Assembly: GCA_002332615.1 (NCBI GenBank)
Contig: DDAL01000009.1
Coordinates: 1-34,531, forward strand
From: Sphingobacteriaceae bacterium UBA2059
GTDB lineage: Bacteria > Bacteroidota > Bacteroidia > Sphingobacteriales > Sphingobacteriaceae
Direction of reading: 5' to 3'
Length of the DNA stretch: 34,531 nucleotides
Shown here: positions 1-7,837 of the stretch, one piece after another
Layout: every line of letters starts with the position of its first letter
How positions within the stretch are numbered: the stretch's first letter is position 1
Notes under the pieces: model-generated
Told to the model about the DNA's origin: nothing
Database searches by the model: none
What the model saw: the letters and a program-made list of their open reading frames with translations, nothing else
Position numbers and translations under genes: made by a program

Positions 1-20
1 TTCGAATCCCTCCCTCACCG
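1..20 (+). tRNA. tRNA 3' end, probably tRNA-Ser (partial)
   Basis: The window opens inside a tRNA. The T-loop TTCGAAT (1-7) is followed by the 3' half of the T-stem (8-12), the 3' acceptor strand CCTCACC (13-19) and discriminator G20. The acceptor and G73 match what I know of bacterial tRNA-Ser of the GGA type, whose 3' end also reads CCCTCACCG. CCA is not encoded. The anticodon lies outside the window, so the amino acid is inferred from the 3' end only. Confidence 0.6.
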
Positions 21-25
21 CTGAG

Positions 26-53
26 AGGGTCTTCATCAAGAAGACCCTTTTTT
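26..53 (+). terminator. Intrinsic terminator of the tRNA
   Basis: A perfect 9-bp stem (AGGGTCTTC at 26-34 with its complement at 40-48) encloses a 5-base loop and runs into six T residues (48-53). It begins 5 bases after the tRNA acceptor end, so it very probably ends the tRNA transcript. The following 54-292 stretch holds no gene that I can support. Confidence 0.8.
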
Positions 54-280
54 ACTTTTGATCCGGGAAGTCTCTATTGCTTGCAGATCGTAACTTTCTT
101 AATCCGATACACACAGCTACGAGCCTTTAAGCAGATTGGCGTTTTGTGTTTTTTGAATGGCGTACTAGTACATCTTACACTCGGCCGCAAGGCCTACTAG
201 CTTAGCTTATCTGAAAGCAGTTTGGACACTACTAGCTGCACTGGCGGACGCAACTCTTAAAAAAATCATCTTATAATTTG

Positions 281-288
281 TACTTTCG
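281..288 (+). promoter_or_regulatory. Possible Bacteroidetes -7 box before lolD
   Basis: TACTTTCG matches the Bacteroidetes -7 consensus TAnnTTTG at 7 of 8 positions. It ends 4 bases before the ATG at 293, so a transcript from it would start at or next to the start codon. No convincing -33 TTTG was seen. Confidence 0.3.
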
Positions 289-292
289 CTCT

Positions 293-943
293 ATGCTGCA
301 AGCAAAGGATTTATACAAGAAGTACGGCGAGCTCGAGATACTGAAAGGTGTGAGCCTCGATGTAAGCAAGGGCGAAATTGTTGCTATTCTGGGTGCCTCG
401 GGAGCGGGTAAGAGTACGCTGCTTCATATCTTGGGTACGCTTGACCGTAGCGACAGCGGCGAGGTGTTTATAGATGGCCTAAAGGTGTCGTCCCTTTCTT
501 CCTCTGCATTAAGCGCATTTCGTAATAAACGCATTGGCTTTATTTTTCAGTTTCACCACCTCCTGCCTGAGTTTACAGCACTTGAAAATGTATGCATCCC
601 CGCATTTATAGCACGGACATCAAAAAAACAGGCCGAGCAGCGGGCTCGTATGCTGCTGGATATGCTTGGCCTTGAGGATCGCATCCATCATAAACCCTCT
701 GCCATGTCGGGTGGGGAACAGCAGCGGGTTGCCGTAGCACGGTCTCTTATAAACCAGCCCTCGGTCATCCTGGCTGATGAGCCTTCGGGTAATCTTGATT
801 CGGAGAATGCATCTGCCCTGCATACTTTGTTCACGCAGTTAAGAGATGAGTTTTCGCAAACCTTTGTTATTGTTACCCATAATGAACAACTTGGCAGTAT
901 GGCCGACAGGAAGATCATTATGAAAGATGGACACATTATTTAA
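293..943 (+). CDS. lolD: LolD-type ABC transporter ATP-binding protein
   Basis: A 216-aa ABC ATPase of the LolD/MacB class. The family powers release of outer-membrane lipoproteins from the inner membrane (LolCDE) or related MacB-type exporters. Visible motifs are Walker A GASGAGKST (34-42), the Q-loop near F85-Q86, the signature MSGGEQQR (138-145), Walker B VILADEP with D162/E163, and the switch histidine H196. The length is usual for LolD. I chose the ATG at 293; an upstream TTG at 278 would overlap the putative -7 box. The permease is not adjacent, which is common in Bacteroidota, so LolD is favoured over a dedicated exporter but not proven. It probably heads an operon: the next gene starts 8 bases downstream. 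Confidence 0.85.
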   Translation: MLQAKDLYKKYGELEILKGVSLDVSKGEIVAILGASGAGKSTLLHILGTLDRSDSGEVFIDGLKVSSLSSSALSAFRNKRIGFIFQFHHLLPEFTALENVCIPAFIARTSKKQAEQRARMLLDMLGLEDRIHHKPSAMSGGEQQRVAVARSLINQPSVILADEPSGNLDSENASALHTLFTQLRDEFSQTFVIVTHNEQLGSMADRKIIMKDGHII

Positions 944-951
944 TACATTCC

Positions 952-1395
952 TTGAAAGTACTTATCACCGCCGCCAGCACCTTACAGGCTCAGCAGTTAA
1001 AACAGGCTCTTCCGGATGGACAGGATATTTGTATGGCCGATGAAATAGACATGCCTTTATTTTCATTAAGTGGCAATCCTTATATCCGAATTCCGCCGGT
1101 ATCCTCAGCATCTTATCTGCACCTTATGCTTGGTATTTGTCTGGACGCTAAGATAGATCAGCTATATCCGCTTCGTACCGAAGAAATTGAACTCCTCTCC
1201 AGCGCAAGGGACTTGTTCGGTGAATATGGAATAATACTTGTAGTACCCAGACCCGAGTGTATACACAGCAAAGGGTTTTCTAACAGGGGAAAATTGGTTA
1301 TACGCACGGAAGACGAAGGGTCGGGAGGCCGGCAAAGGGGCGTTTATATTATTAACGAACAAGGCGCCGAGTGTATTTTTGCAGCAAACGCATGA
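952..1395 (+). CDS. Orphan preATP-grasp-like protein
   Basis: A 147-aa soluble protein with a TTG start; no ATG lies between the previous stop and the conserved N-terminus. It opens with MKVLITAAS, continues with an ADEID stretch (29-33), IRIPPVSSASYLHLMLGIC (46-64), and IDQLYPLRTEEIELLSSARDL (68-88). This order resembles the N-terminal preATP-grasp (Rossmann-like) domain of ATP-grasp ligases. In those proteins a nucleotide-binding ATP-grasp domain follows; here the chain ends after a short tail, so catalysis of the usual ligase type is not expected. It overlaps the next gene by 4 bases (ATGA), suggesting translational coupling. The assignment is pattern recognition without alignment; function unknown. 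Confidence 0.65.
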   Translation: MKVLITAASTLQAQQLKQALPDGQDICMADEIDMPLFSLSGNPYIRIPPVSSASYLHLMLGICLDAKIDQLYPLRTEEIELLSSARDLFGEYGIILVVPRPECIHSKGFSNRGKLVIRTEDEGSGGRQRGVYIINEQGAECIFAANA

Positions 1396-2003
1396 CAAAT
1401 TATTTAGCTGAGGCAAGGCCTTTTAAAGCCCTAATATTTGAACTGGACAATGTTTTGTACCCTCAAAAAGACTACCTTTTGCAGGTCTATTTTCTTTTTG
1501 CACAGTTTTTGGAATATACAGAAACCTATCCGCGGGCAGACGAACTCATACGCTTTTCAAAAAAAGCTTATGAGGCAAAGGGCCCTGAGGGGTTGTTTAG
1601 TAAAATGCAGCAGGCTTTTGGCATAGACAGTAAGTATTCAGAAAACTTCGATCGTTTGCATCTGAAGGCTAAACTGCCCCTCAAATTATTGCTTTTTGAT
1701 GAAATGCTTGCATTGTTGAAGGAGGCGGCCAGTGAGGGCAAGAATATTTTTATTGTTACATCCGGCAATCCGGATATGCAGCTTAATAAAATAAAGCAGG
1801 TAGAATGGAATGGTCTTGAAAAGCATATACAGGTCTATTTCTGTGATGAAATTCGGCTAAAGCCTCAGCCCGACACCCTGTTTAAGCTCATGGCGGATAA
1901 TGATCTGAAGCCGGAGGATGTTGTTCTTTTTGGCCGTGGAGATAGCGACAGGCAGTTTGCCGAAAATTCGGGCATACACTTTGTACAATTAGATTTCAAT
2001 TAG
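1392..2003 (+). CDS. HAD-like hydrolase family protein, nucleophile Asp replaced by Glu
   Basis: A 203-aa protein of the HAD superfamily (pyrimidine 5'-nucleotidase/SDT1-like subgroup by its FxLDNVLYP start and helical cap). Motif I reads FELDNVLYP, with Glu17 where the family has its nucleophilic Asp; the general acid/base Asp19 is kept. Motif II is IVTSGN (T123), motif III Lys is K157 in RLKPQPD, and motif IV is GRGDSD with D184/D186. A Glu nucleophile would be unusual, so activity may be altered or lost although the rest of the site is intact. It starts with the ATG that overlaps the upstream stop (ATGA), and the protease gene follows after 29 bases. The substrate cannot be inferred. Confidence 0.8.
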   Translation: MTNYLAEARPFKALIFELDNVLYPQKDYLLQVYFLFAQFLEYTETYPRADELIRFSKKAYEAKGPEGLFSKMQQAFGIDSKYSENFDRLHLKAKLPLKLLLFDEMLALLKEAASEGKNIFIVTSGNPDMQLNKIKQVEWNGLEKHIQVYFCDEIRLKPQPDTLFKLMADNDLKPEDVVLFGRGDSDRQFAENSGIHFVQLDFN

Positions 2004-2032
2004 TACGTTAATTAGTAATCAATACGCTTCCT

Positions 2033-3637
2033 ATGATTTCACTTAGCTTGCCAGTACAAAAAGGTTTGGTTTGTCTTTTTGTTGCTACACTGTTTTTTGC
2101 AGCCTGCAAAAAAGACGACGCACCAAAGCCTGAAGCAGCCAAAGGAACGCGTACGGAACTTACTGCCGATTCTATCTTTTTATATGCGAAGGAAATTTAT
2201 CTGTGGAATGATAAACTGCCTTCTTATAATGTATTCAGGCCAAGGTCTTATGTGGACGCTGCTGATGAGCTCAGGGGTTTCGGGAAAGAGCTTTTTGCAA
2301 TTACAGCATTAAGCGGTAAGGAAAAAAGTATAGACGGAGAAGAGTGGCCCAAGTATTCTTATATAACCGAAACCGATCAGAACGGATCTGTTTCGCGCCT
2401 GCGGGAAAAGAGCGGAACATCTCTGGATGGCTGGCGGGACGATTTGGGTATACTTCTTCGTTTCGACAAAGTTAAGGATGGCGACAGGTATAGATTTTTT
2501 GGCTATGTCAAAGTGGTTTATCCCGGCTCTGAGTCTTTTAGGGCTAATGTGAAAAGGGGAGATGTTATAACAGGTATCAACGGACGCGATATTACGGCTT
2601 ATACCCAGGGCAATGCTGATATTATTAATGCCGCTTTTTCGAACGATAAGCCGCTGACACTTACAATAACTGAGGGTGAGAGCCGTAGCGGAGCATACAG
2701 GACAAGAGAATTACAGCTAAGGAAGCATCGCTACTACAGCAATCCTGTGCTTAAGGACTCTGTTTACACGATCAATGATACTAAAATAGGCTATTTTGCC
2801 TACAGCAGTTTCACAGATTCATTGAGCTCCATAACAGTTATGAACAAGAGCTTTGCGCGCTTCGAAAGAGACGGTGTGAAAAAACTGGTGATAGATCTGC
2901 GTTATAACGGCGGAGGCTTTATAGCCACCGCCCAGCATCTTATTAATCTGCTTGCGCCCTCTTCTCTCAGCGGTAAGACCATGTTTGTTGAGCATTTTAA
3001 CAGAACAATGCAGGAAGGTAAAGCTGAGATTTTGAAAAATCAGATTGCAAAAGACCGCAATGACCAGCCCATACCTTATCGTGGCAGATTCCTTACTTAT
3101 GCCGATGATGATTACAGGCCAGAGGCCAATACAAAAAAATTTAATAAAGCGCCCGCAGGAATGTACAGTGGAGCCATCGACGTGGTTTTTATAATTACTG
3201 AGGCTACGGCATCGGCCAGTGAGCTTACAATCAATTCCTTAAAGCCTTACCTCAATTGTTTTATTATTGGCCAGCAGTCCTATGGCAAGCCGGTGGGCTT
3301 TTTTCCGGTTACCATTGATAAGTATGACTTATATCTTTCCATGTTTGAAACTCGTAACTCTAGAGGCGAAGGAGGCTACTACGATGGTTTGAGGCCCGAT
3401 CTGGAGGATTTAAACGATGATGTGTTGCATCAGCTTGGGGACGCAGGTGAAAACTACCTAAGCCTGGCACTTGCAAGGCTTAGCGGGCAGCCCCTGCGCA
3501 GAAGCACGGGAGAACGGCTGATGATGATCAATGGAAAAAAAGTAAAAGCTTCGTCCGGTAAAGAGGTGAAACTTATTCAGGACCGAAGTTTTAAGGGAAT
3601 GATTGAGGATCGGTTGGGAAGAGTGAGCCGGGAGTAG
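2033..3637 (+). CDS. S41-family (CtpA-like) lipoprotein protease with PDZ domain
   Basis: A 534-aa cell-envelope serine protease. A signal peptide ends in lipobox FAAC with the lipidated Cys at 25. The following K-K-D-D resembles the Bacteroidetes lipoprotein export signal, so surface exposure is possible. An N-terminal helical region (about 45-130) precedes a PDZ-like segment (about 137-215, with GDVITGING at 176-184) and the S41 protease fold (about 250-460). The strand VIDLRYNGGG lies at 286-295. The catalytic pair is Ser394 in TASASE and Lys419 in SYGKP, 25 residues apart as in E. coli Prc (S430/K455). Last gene of the four-gene run; its 3' end overlaps the convergent smc gene by 47 bases. 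The substrate is unknown. Confidence 0.9.
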   Translation: MISLSLPVQKGLVCLFVATLFFAACKKDDAPKPEAAKGTRTELTADSIFLYAKEIYLWNDKLPSYNVFRPRSYVDAADELRGFGKELFAITALSGKEKSIDGEEWPKYSYITETDQNGSVSRLREKSGTSLDGWRDDLGILLRFDKVKDGDRYRFFGYVKVVYPGSESFRANVKRGDVITGINGRDITAYTQGNADIINAAFSNDKPLTLTITEGESRSGAYRTRELQLRKHRYYSNPVLKDSVYTINDTKIGYFAYSSFTDSLSSITVMNKSFARFERDGVKKLVIDLRYNGGGFIATAQHLINLLAPSSLSGKTMFVEHFNRTMQEGKAEILKNQIAKDRNDQPIPYRGRFLTYADDDYRPEANTKKFNKAPAGMYSGAIDVVFIITEATASASELTINSLKPYLNCFIIGQQSYGKPVGFFPVTIDKYDLYLSMFETRNSRGEGGYYDGLRPDLEDLNDDVLHQLGDAGENYLSLALARLSGQPLRRSTGERLMMINGKKVKASSGKEVKLIQDRSFKGMIEDRLGRVSRE

Positions 3638-6600
3638 CAACTTCCTTCATGTCGACGGCCACAATTTTGGAAACGCCCTGCTCTATCATGGTTACACCAT
3701 ACACAACATCGGTGCTGGCCAGCGTGCGCTTGTTGTGGGACACAATGATGAATTGCGACTGGCTTGAAAAGGTGCGTATAATCGTATTGAACTTATCTAT
3801 GTTGGTATCGTCCAGGGGGGCATCTACCTCGTCAAAGATGCAAAAAGGAGCTGGCTTGCATAGGTATAAGGAAAAAAGCAGGGCGGTGGCCGTAAGAGTT
3901 TTTTCTCCGCCCGAAAGCTGGTTGATGGACAAAGGTTTCTTTCCCTTAGGAAAGGCTGTGATTTCTATATCGGCTTCCAGGGGATTACTGTAGTCGGACA
4001 GGCTGAGGTCGCAGCTGTCTTCTTCATTAAACAGGGAGCGGAAAACACTTATAAAGTTTTCTCTCACCTCTGAAAATACGGTCATGAAACGTTCTTGCGC
4101 GGTAGAATCAATTTTGCTGACAGTTTCCAGTAAAGACCTTTTAGCTTCTTCCAGGTCGGCTTTTTGATCCTTTATAAACGTATGGCGCTTGCTCATCTCT
4201 CTGAAGGTCTCCACAGCCATGGGGTTAACCGCTCCATAATCAAGCATTTGCTTTTTAACCCTGTCGGTCTTTTCCTTTAACAGCTCCTCATCAAGCCCTG
4301 GTGTCAGTTCGGCAACAAGCAAATTTTCAAACTGTATATCAAACTCTGCTTCCAAACGCTCCTTTAAGCTATGAAGTTCCAGACGGAGGTTATTTTTACG
4401 TTCTCTAAACCCGCTGGATATCAGTTCGGTATGTTCTTTGTTCTTGCGTAGTATAGCAATGGCATTCTCCAGGGTACTGATGGTTTCACGCGACTCATAG
4501 TATTCTCTCTCAAGGTCCCTCAAGCCTTTTTCAAAAGCGTCTTTTTGTTCATACCTAGTAAGCAGATCGTCGTCAGAATGACCCAGCTGCTGCATAACGG
4601 CTTTTATATCGCTCAGCGTAGTCAACAGGTCGGCCGAGGCCGCCTGAATACGCTGATTCAGCATATCTGTTTGTGATCGTTTATATTCAATATCTTTTTC
4701 GATGCCGCTCATGCGGTTTTGCTGCTGGTGGAGGCGTATATTCTCTTCGTTATAAGCCGCAGCTGCCTTTGAAAATTGCTCATTAAACACAGCGTGACCT
4801 TGCTGCCGGCTAAACAGGGAGGTTGAGCATTCCTCTTTTTTGCCTCTTAATAACTCAAGAGCAGGCCGCTTAATTTGCAGTTCCTTATCTAAAAGCATAA
4901 GCGACTGCTCAATGCTCTCTTTTCTATGGAAGCTCGCATGAATAAACTTAAGGTACTGGTCCCGGCGTGTAGCTATGGTGAGGTGCTTACTGCTTAGCTC
5001 AGAAATGCCTTTGGCAATTTCTTTAATAGTTGCCTTTACCGAAGCAGCTCTCAACATGTCGATGCGGTTTTCTGCTTTCTTTATATGGTTTTCAAGCTTT
5101 CCGATGGTAGTTTCGGCAGAGCGTATTTCGTTGGCCAGATTTTCGAGGCTTCTTGTGCGGCCAATGCGTTTGCCCTCAAATAAGCCTATTGATCCCCCTG
5201 ATAATACCGTCCTGCTTTTATAAAATTTACCACCGGCACTAATAAGGATTGATACGTCTACAGGCAAAGCCATGGTGAGATCTTCGTTCTGACCGGCTTT
5301 CTGCAAGTACACGCCTTTCAGCAAGTGTGCGCAAAGCTTTTTGTATTTCTGTTCGCTTTCCAAAACGCTAAGCGCTGCAACCAGATTTTCGTGTACCGCA
5401 GGGGTTCTAATGTCTGGTGCGCTCAAGTCTTCGAGCGCTTCAAGTATGAAAAAGCCTGCTCTTCCTTTAGCGGCTGCGCTTAACAGTCCCACAGCGCTTG
5501 TTGCCTGGGTCCAGGTATCAACCACATAATGATTCAGTAAGGGTTCAAGATAGGTCTCTATGGATATTCTATATTCCTGCGGGCAGTAAAATATATCTGA
5601 AAGGAGGGGGGCTTGTGTGGCCGCCCAGCCGTCCGTGTTCTTTAAAAAGCGCACAGACTCGGGAAATCCTTCCAGATTATCGACCATGCTTTTTGTAAGA
5701 TTGTACTCATTCTGCCGGGAGTCCAGGCGGCGGGAGGTCTGAGTGAGCTCTTTCTTAAATGCTTCTATGGATCTTTCCTCATCATAGATGCATTGCAGAG
5801 CCTCGCTTTCTTGTTTTTCATAGCGAAGCAACTTTTCCTGCGCTTGCTTTAAATCTCCTTCGATCTGGTTCATTGCTGCTGAAAAGGCCTCAAGCTCATC
5901 CTGCTTTAATGCGGTATCATCACTGTTTCTTTTGCTTTCCTGGACAAGAGACTCTTTGCGCACAGTCAGCACAGTCAGCTCCTTTTCAACATTGAGCAGT
6001 TCCTCCTGTAGAGCTGCTACCTGTGCGGCAGCCTGATCAAGCTCTTTTTTTATCAGTCCTTGGCTGGAACTCATAGTGTCGAGCTCTTTTTTTTGCTTAC
6101 CAGTAGAAAACAGAAGAGCCTGAAGCTTTTCATATTCGGCTGTCCTGTCTTCTTCCAGGCGCTTACCTTGCCAAGTTGCCTGCTTAAGCTGACTTTGGTC
6201 TCTTTCCAGATCGTCACTTATACGTCTCTCTTTTTCATTGAGGAACCGTAGCTGTTCATTCTTTATCTTCTTGTCGTTTTCTTGGATTCTGATGCGCGTA
6301 ATAAACTCGTTGGCTGCTTTCCGCTGTAGTGAAAGGTTGTTTTCTTTAGTATAATGGATAGACTTAAGTTCTTTCAATGCACTTTCTTTCGCTTCCATTT
6401 CCGTTATCAGTGCCTGTTTAACTTGCAAGTGCTCAAGTTCCTGAGCTTCAATATCTTTTAATAGCTTTCTGAACCCTTCAATACGTATGCTTGCAAGGTT
6501 CAGACTGAATTCCTGGTACTGCTCCTTTAGCTTATAGTACTTTTCGGCTTTGCGCGCCTGGCTCTCAAGAGTTTTTAAGTTTTTTTCTATTTCGTGCAAA

Positions 6601-7181
6601 ATATCATTCACGCGGCTGATATCAGTTTCAGTATCCTTAAGCTTTGTAAGGGTTTGCTTTCTGCGGAGCTTGTATTTAGATATTCCTGAAGCTTCTTCAA
6701 ACAAGGCCCTGCGAGAACTTTCCCTGTTGGCAATAATTTCGTCCACCATTTTAAGTTCGATGATGGAGTAAGAGTCCGGGCCGATCCCCGTGTCAAGAAA
6801 GAGGTCGGTTATATCTTTAAGCCGGCACTGAACGTTATTAAGCCTGTATTCACTTTCTCCGCTTCTGTAGAGTTTGCGAGTAAGGGTTATCTGGCTGTAG
6901 TCGGTAGGCAGGATGTTCTTTGTATTATCGAAAGACAGCGAGACTTCGGCCAATTGAGATGCTTTACGGCTTTTACTTCCATTAAAAATAATGTTCTCCA
7001 TTTTTTCAGAGCGGAGAGCGCGTGTGCTCTGCTCTCCCAGTACCCACCGTATGGCATCAATTACATTAGATTTTCCGCAGCCGTTAGGCCCCGCGATTGC
7101 TGTAATGCCTTTATCGAAATGGAGTGTTGTTTTATCTCCAAAGCTTTTAAATCCCTTTAGGTCCAGTCGCGTTAATTGCAT
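3591..7181 (-). CDS. smc: Chromosome segregation protein SMC
   Basis: A 1196-aa condensin ATPase that organises and segregates the chromosome as a dimer with ScpA/ScpB (not in this window). The N-terminal half of the head contains LKGFKSFGDKT and Walker A GPNGCGKS (31-38). Two long charged coiled-coil arms flank a hinge at roughly 500-650. The C-terminal head has signature LSGGEKTL (from about 1089), Walker B FCIFDEVDAPLDD (about 1114) and the switch region IIVSHNKRTL. The start is the ATG opening MQLTRLDLKGFK; a start six codons upstream is less likely because the conserved SMC N-terminus begins here. The length is normal for bacterial SMC. The last 47 bases overlap the convergent protease gene. 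Confidence 0.96.
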   Translation of the reverse strand: MQLTRLDLKGFKSFGDKTTLHFDKGITAIAGPNGCGKSNVIDAIRWVLGEQSTRALRSEKMENIIFNGSKSRKASQLAEVSLSFDNTKNILPTDYSQITLTRKLYRSGESEYRLNNVQCRLKDITDLFLDTGIGPDSYSIIELKMVDEIIANRESSRRALFEEASGISKYKLRRKQTLTKLKDTETDISRVNDILHEIEKNLKTLESQARKAEKYYKLKEQYQEFSLNLASIRIEGFRKLLKDIEAQELEHLQVKQALITEMEAKESALKELKSIHYTKENNLSLQRKAANEFITRIRIQENDKKIKNEQLRFLNEKERRISDDLERDQSQLKQATWQGKRLEEDRTAEYEKLQALLFSTGKQKKELDTMSSSQGLIKKELDQAAAQVAALQEELLNVEKELTVLTVRKESLVQESKRNSDDTALKQDELEAFSAAMNQIEGDLKQAQEKLLRYEKQESEALQCIYDEERSIEAFKKELTQTSRRLDSRQNEYNLTKSMVDNLEGFPESVRFLKNTDGWAATQAPLLSDIFYCPQEYRISIETYLEPLLNHYVVDTWTQATSAVGLLSAAAKGRAGFFILEALEDLSAPDIRTPAVHENLVAALSVLESEQKYKKLCAHLLKGVYLQKAGQNEDLTMALPVDVSILISAGGKFYKSRTVLSGGSIGLFEGKRIGRTRSLENLANEIRSAETTIGKLENHIKKAENRIDMLRAASVKATIKEIAKGISELSSKHLTIATRRDQYLKFIHASFHRKESIEQSLMLLDKELQIKRPALELLRGKKEECSTSLFSRQQGHAVFNEQFSKAAAAYNEENIRLHQQQNRMSGIEKDIEYKRSQTDMLNQRIQAASADLLTTLSDIKAVMQQLGHSDDDLLTRYEQKDAFEKGLRDLEREYYESRETISTLENAIAILRKNKEHTELISSGFRERKNNLRLELHSLKERLEAEFDIQFENLLVAELTPGLDEELLKEKTDRVKKQMLDYGAVNPMAVETFREMSKRHTFIKDQKADLEEAKRSLLETVSKIDSTAQERFMTVFSEVRENFISVFRSLFNEEDSCDLSLSDYSNPLEADIEITAFPKGKKPLSINQLSGGEKTLTATALLFSLYLCKPAPFCIFDEVDAPLDDTNIDKFNTIIRTFSSQSQFIIVSHNKRTLASTDVVYGVTMIEQGVSKIVAVDMKEVATPGSLFPTDPQSFP

Positions 7182-7253
7182 TTCGTTTAAACAGAGCACA
7201 AATTAAGAAATTTAGTGCTTATGGTCTGTCAGTGTTTTTTTGAGTAAGTGCAG

Positions 7254-7281
7254 TTGGTTTAAAATTTATGTGGTAACTTTA
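7254..7281 (+). promoter_or_regulatory. Possible promoter of the small membrane protein gene
   Basis: TAACTTTA (7274-7281) matches TAnnTTTG at 7 of 8 positions. A TTGG element (7254-7257) lies 16 bases upstream, a shorter spacer than the usual 18-21. The -7 box ends 3 bases before the ATG at 7285, which would give a leaderless or nearly leaderless transcript. Confidence 0.3.
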
Positions 7282-7284
7282 AGG

Positions 7285-7827
7285 ATGACATATTTGTTGA
7301 TTGCCTTTTTTGTTATTACAGCCATCTTAAAGATATACAATACCTTTAAAGAAGAACAGGAAAAAGCTGCTAAGCGCTTTTCTCAGCAGGAAGCGCTCAG
7401 GAAACAACAGTCTGCCGATCGCGAAACCTCCACCGGGCCTCAAACCCGTCCTGCCGGATACAGGCCGCAGGTTGGTCGGGATGGCGCTCCTTCTGCGCCG
7501 CTGCCCTTTGACTATCCTGCGGGTCGCCCTGTTGCCGAACCTGCCTATACACGCATGGAAGCAGAGCCCAGGTATGAACGTATGAGGGCGGAGCCGACGT
7601 ATAAAACACCTAAGTACGGACAGGAGCAACCCAGGCGCCCCGCCCGCCTTGAAAGAACTATAAATGCAGCAGAAGAAATGCCTGAAGAAGTGTTGCGAAG
7701 CAGGCAGATCCATAAAGGCCATAAGCATGGCTTTGAATTCCCTAAAGCAGCCGAAGAAGTGCATTATCAGTTTGATATACGTGATGCTATTATTAAGGAA
7801 GCTATTTTAAACAGACCCGAGTTTTAA
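7285..7827 (+). CDS. Small N-terminally membrane-anchored protein, unknown function
   Basis: A 180-aa protein I cannot assign to a characterised family. It has an N-terminal hydrophobic helix (about 2-17), a charged stretch rich in K/E/Q (20-45), and a Pro/Arg-rich, probably disordered middle (50-125). The middle contains three tandem 9-residue units of the type EPxYxRMxA (85-111). The C-terminal segment FDIRDAIIKEAILNRPEF (163-180) resembles a short motif seen at the C-terminus of other Bacteroidota hypothetical proteins. I chose the ATG at 7285, directly after AAGG; a TTG 15 codons upstream would put polar residues before the membrane helix. It lies 10 bases upstream of the aldo/keto reductase and is probably cotranscribed. 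Confidence 0.7.
   Translation: MTYLLIAFFVITAILKIYNTFKEEQEKAAKRFSQQEALRKQQSADRETSTGPQTRPAGYRPQVGRDGAPSAPLPFDYPAGRPVAEPAYTRMEAEPRYERMRAEPTYKTPKYGQEQPRRPARLERTINAAEEMPEEVLRSRQIHKGHKHGFEFPKAAEEVHYQFDIRDAIIKEAILNRPEF
7537..7617 (+). repeat. Three tandem 27-base units coding EPxYxRMxA
   Basis: The coding sequence contains three successive 9-codon units: EPAYTRMEA, EPRYERMRA and EPTYKTPKY, the last degenerate. The period is exact at 27 bases, though the DNA units have diverged. Confidence 0.6.
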
Positions 7828-7837
7828 TAAATAAAAT

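Noticed and set aside
163..235. Three TACTAG motifs (163-168, 195-200, 230-235) with a nearby CGGCCGC, resembling cloning-scar or restriction-site sequence.
   Set aside because: The order and spacing do not match a known cloning suffix, and the flanks look like natural intergenic DNA. Chance occurrence is more likely.
278..292. Alternative TTG start for lolD five codons upstream.
   Set aside because: It overlaps the putative -7 box, and the family N-terminus begins at the ATG at 293.
1..292. A tRNA-linked integration site at the window start.
   Set aside because: No integrase, no direct repeat of the tRNA 3' end and no mobile genes were found downstream; the neighbours are housekeeping genes.
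620..936. Minus-strand open frames opposite lolD.
   Set aside because: They are fully inside the strongly supported lolD gene on the other strand and show no family motifs.
7240..7284. Alternative TTG start for the small membrane protein.
   Set aside because: The extension is polar and includes the putative promoter; the ATG at 7285 puts the hydrophobic anchor directly at the N-terminus.
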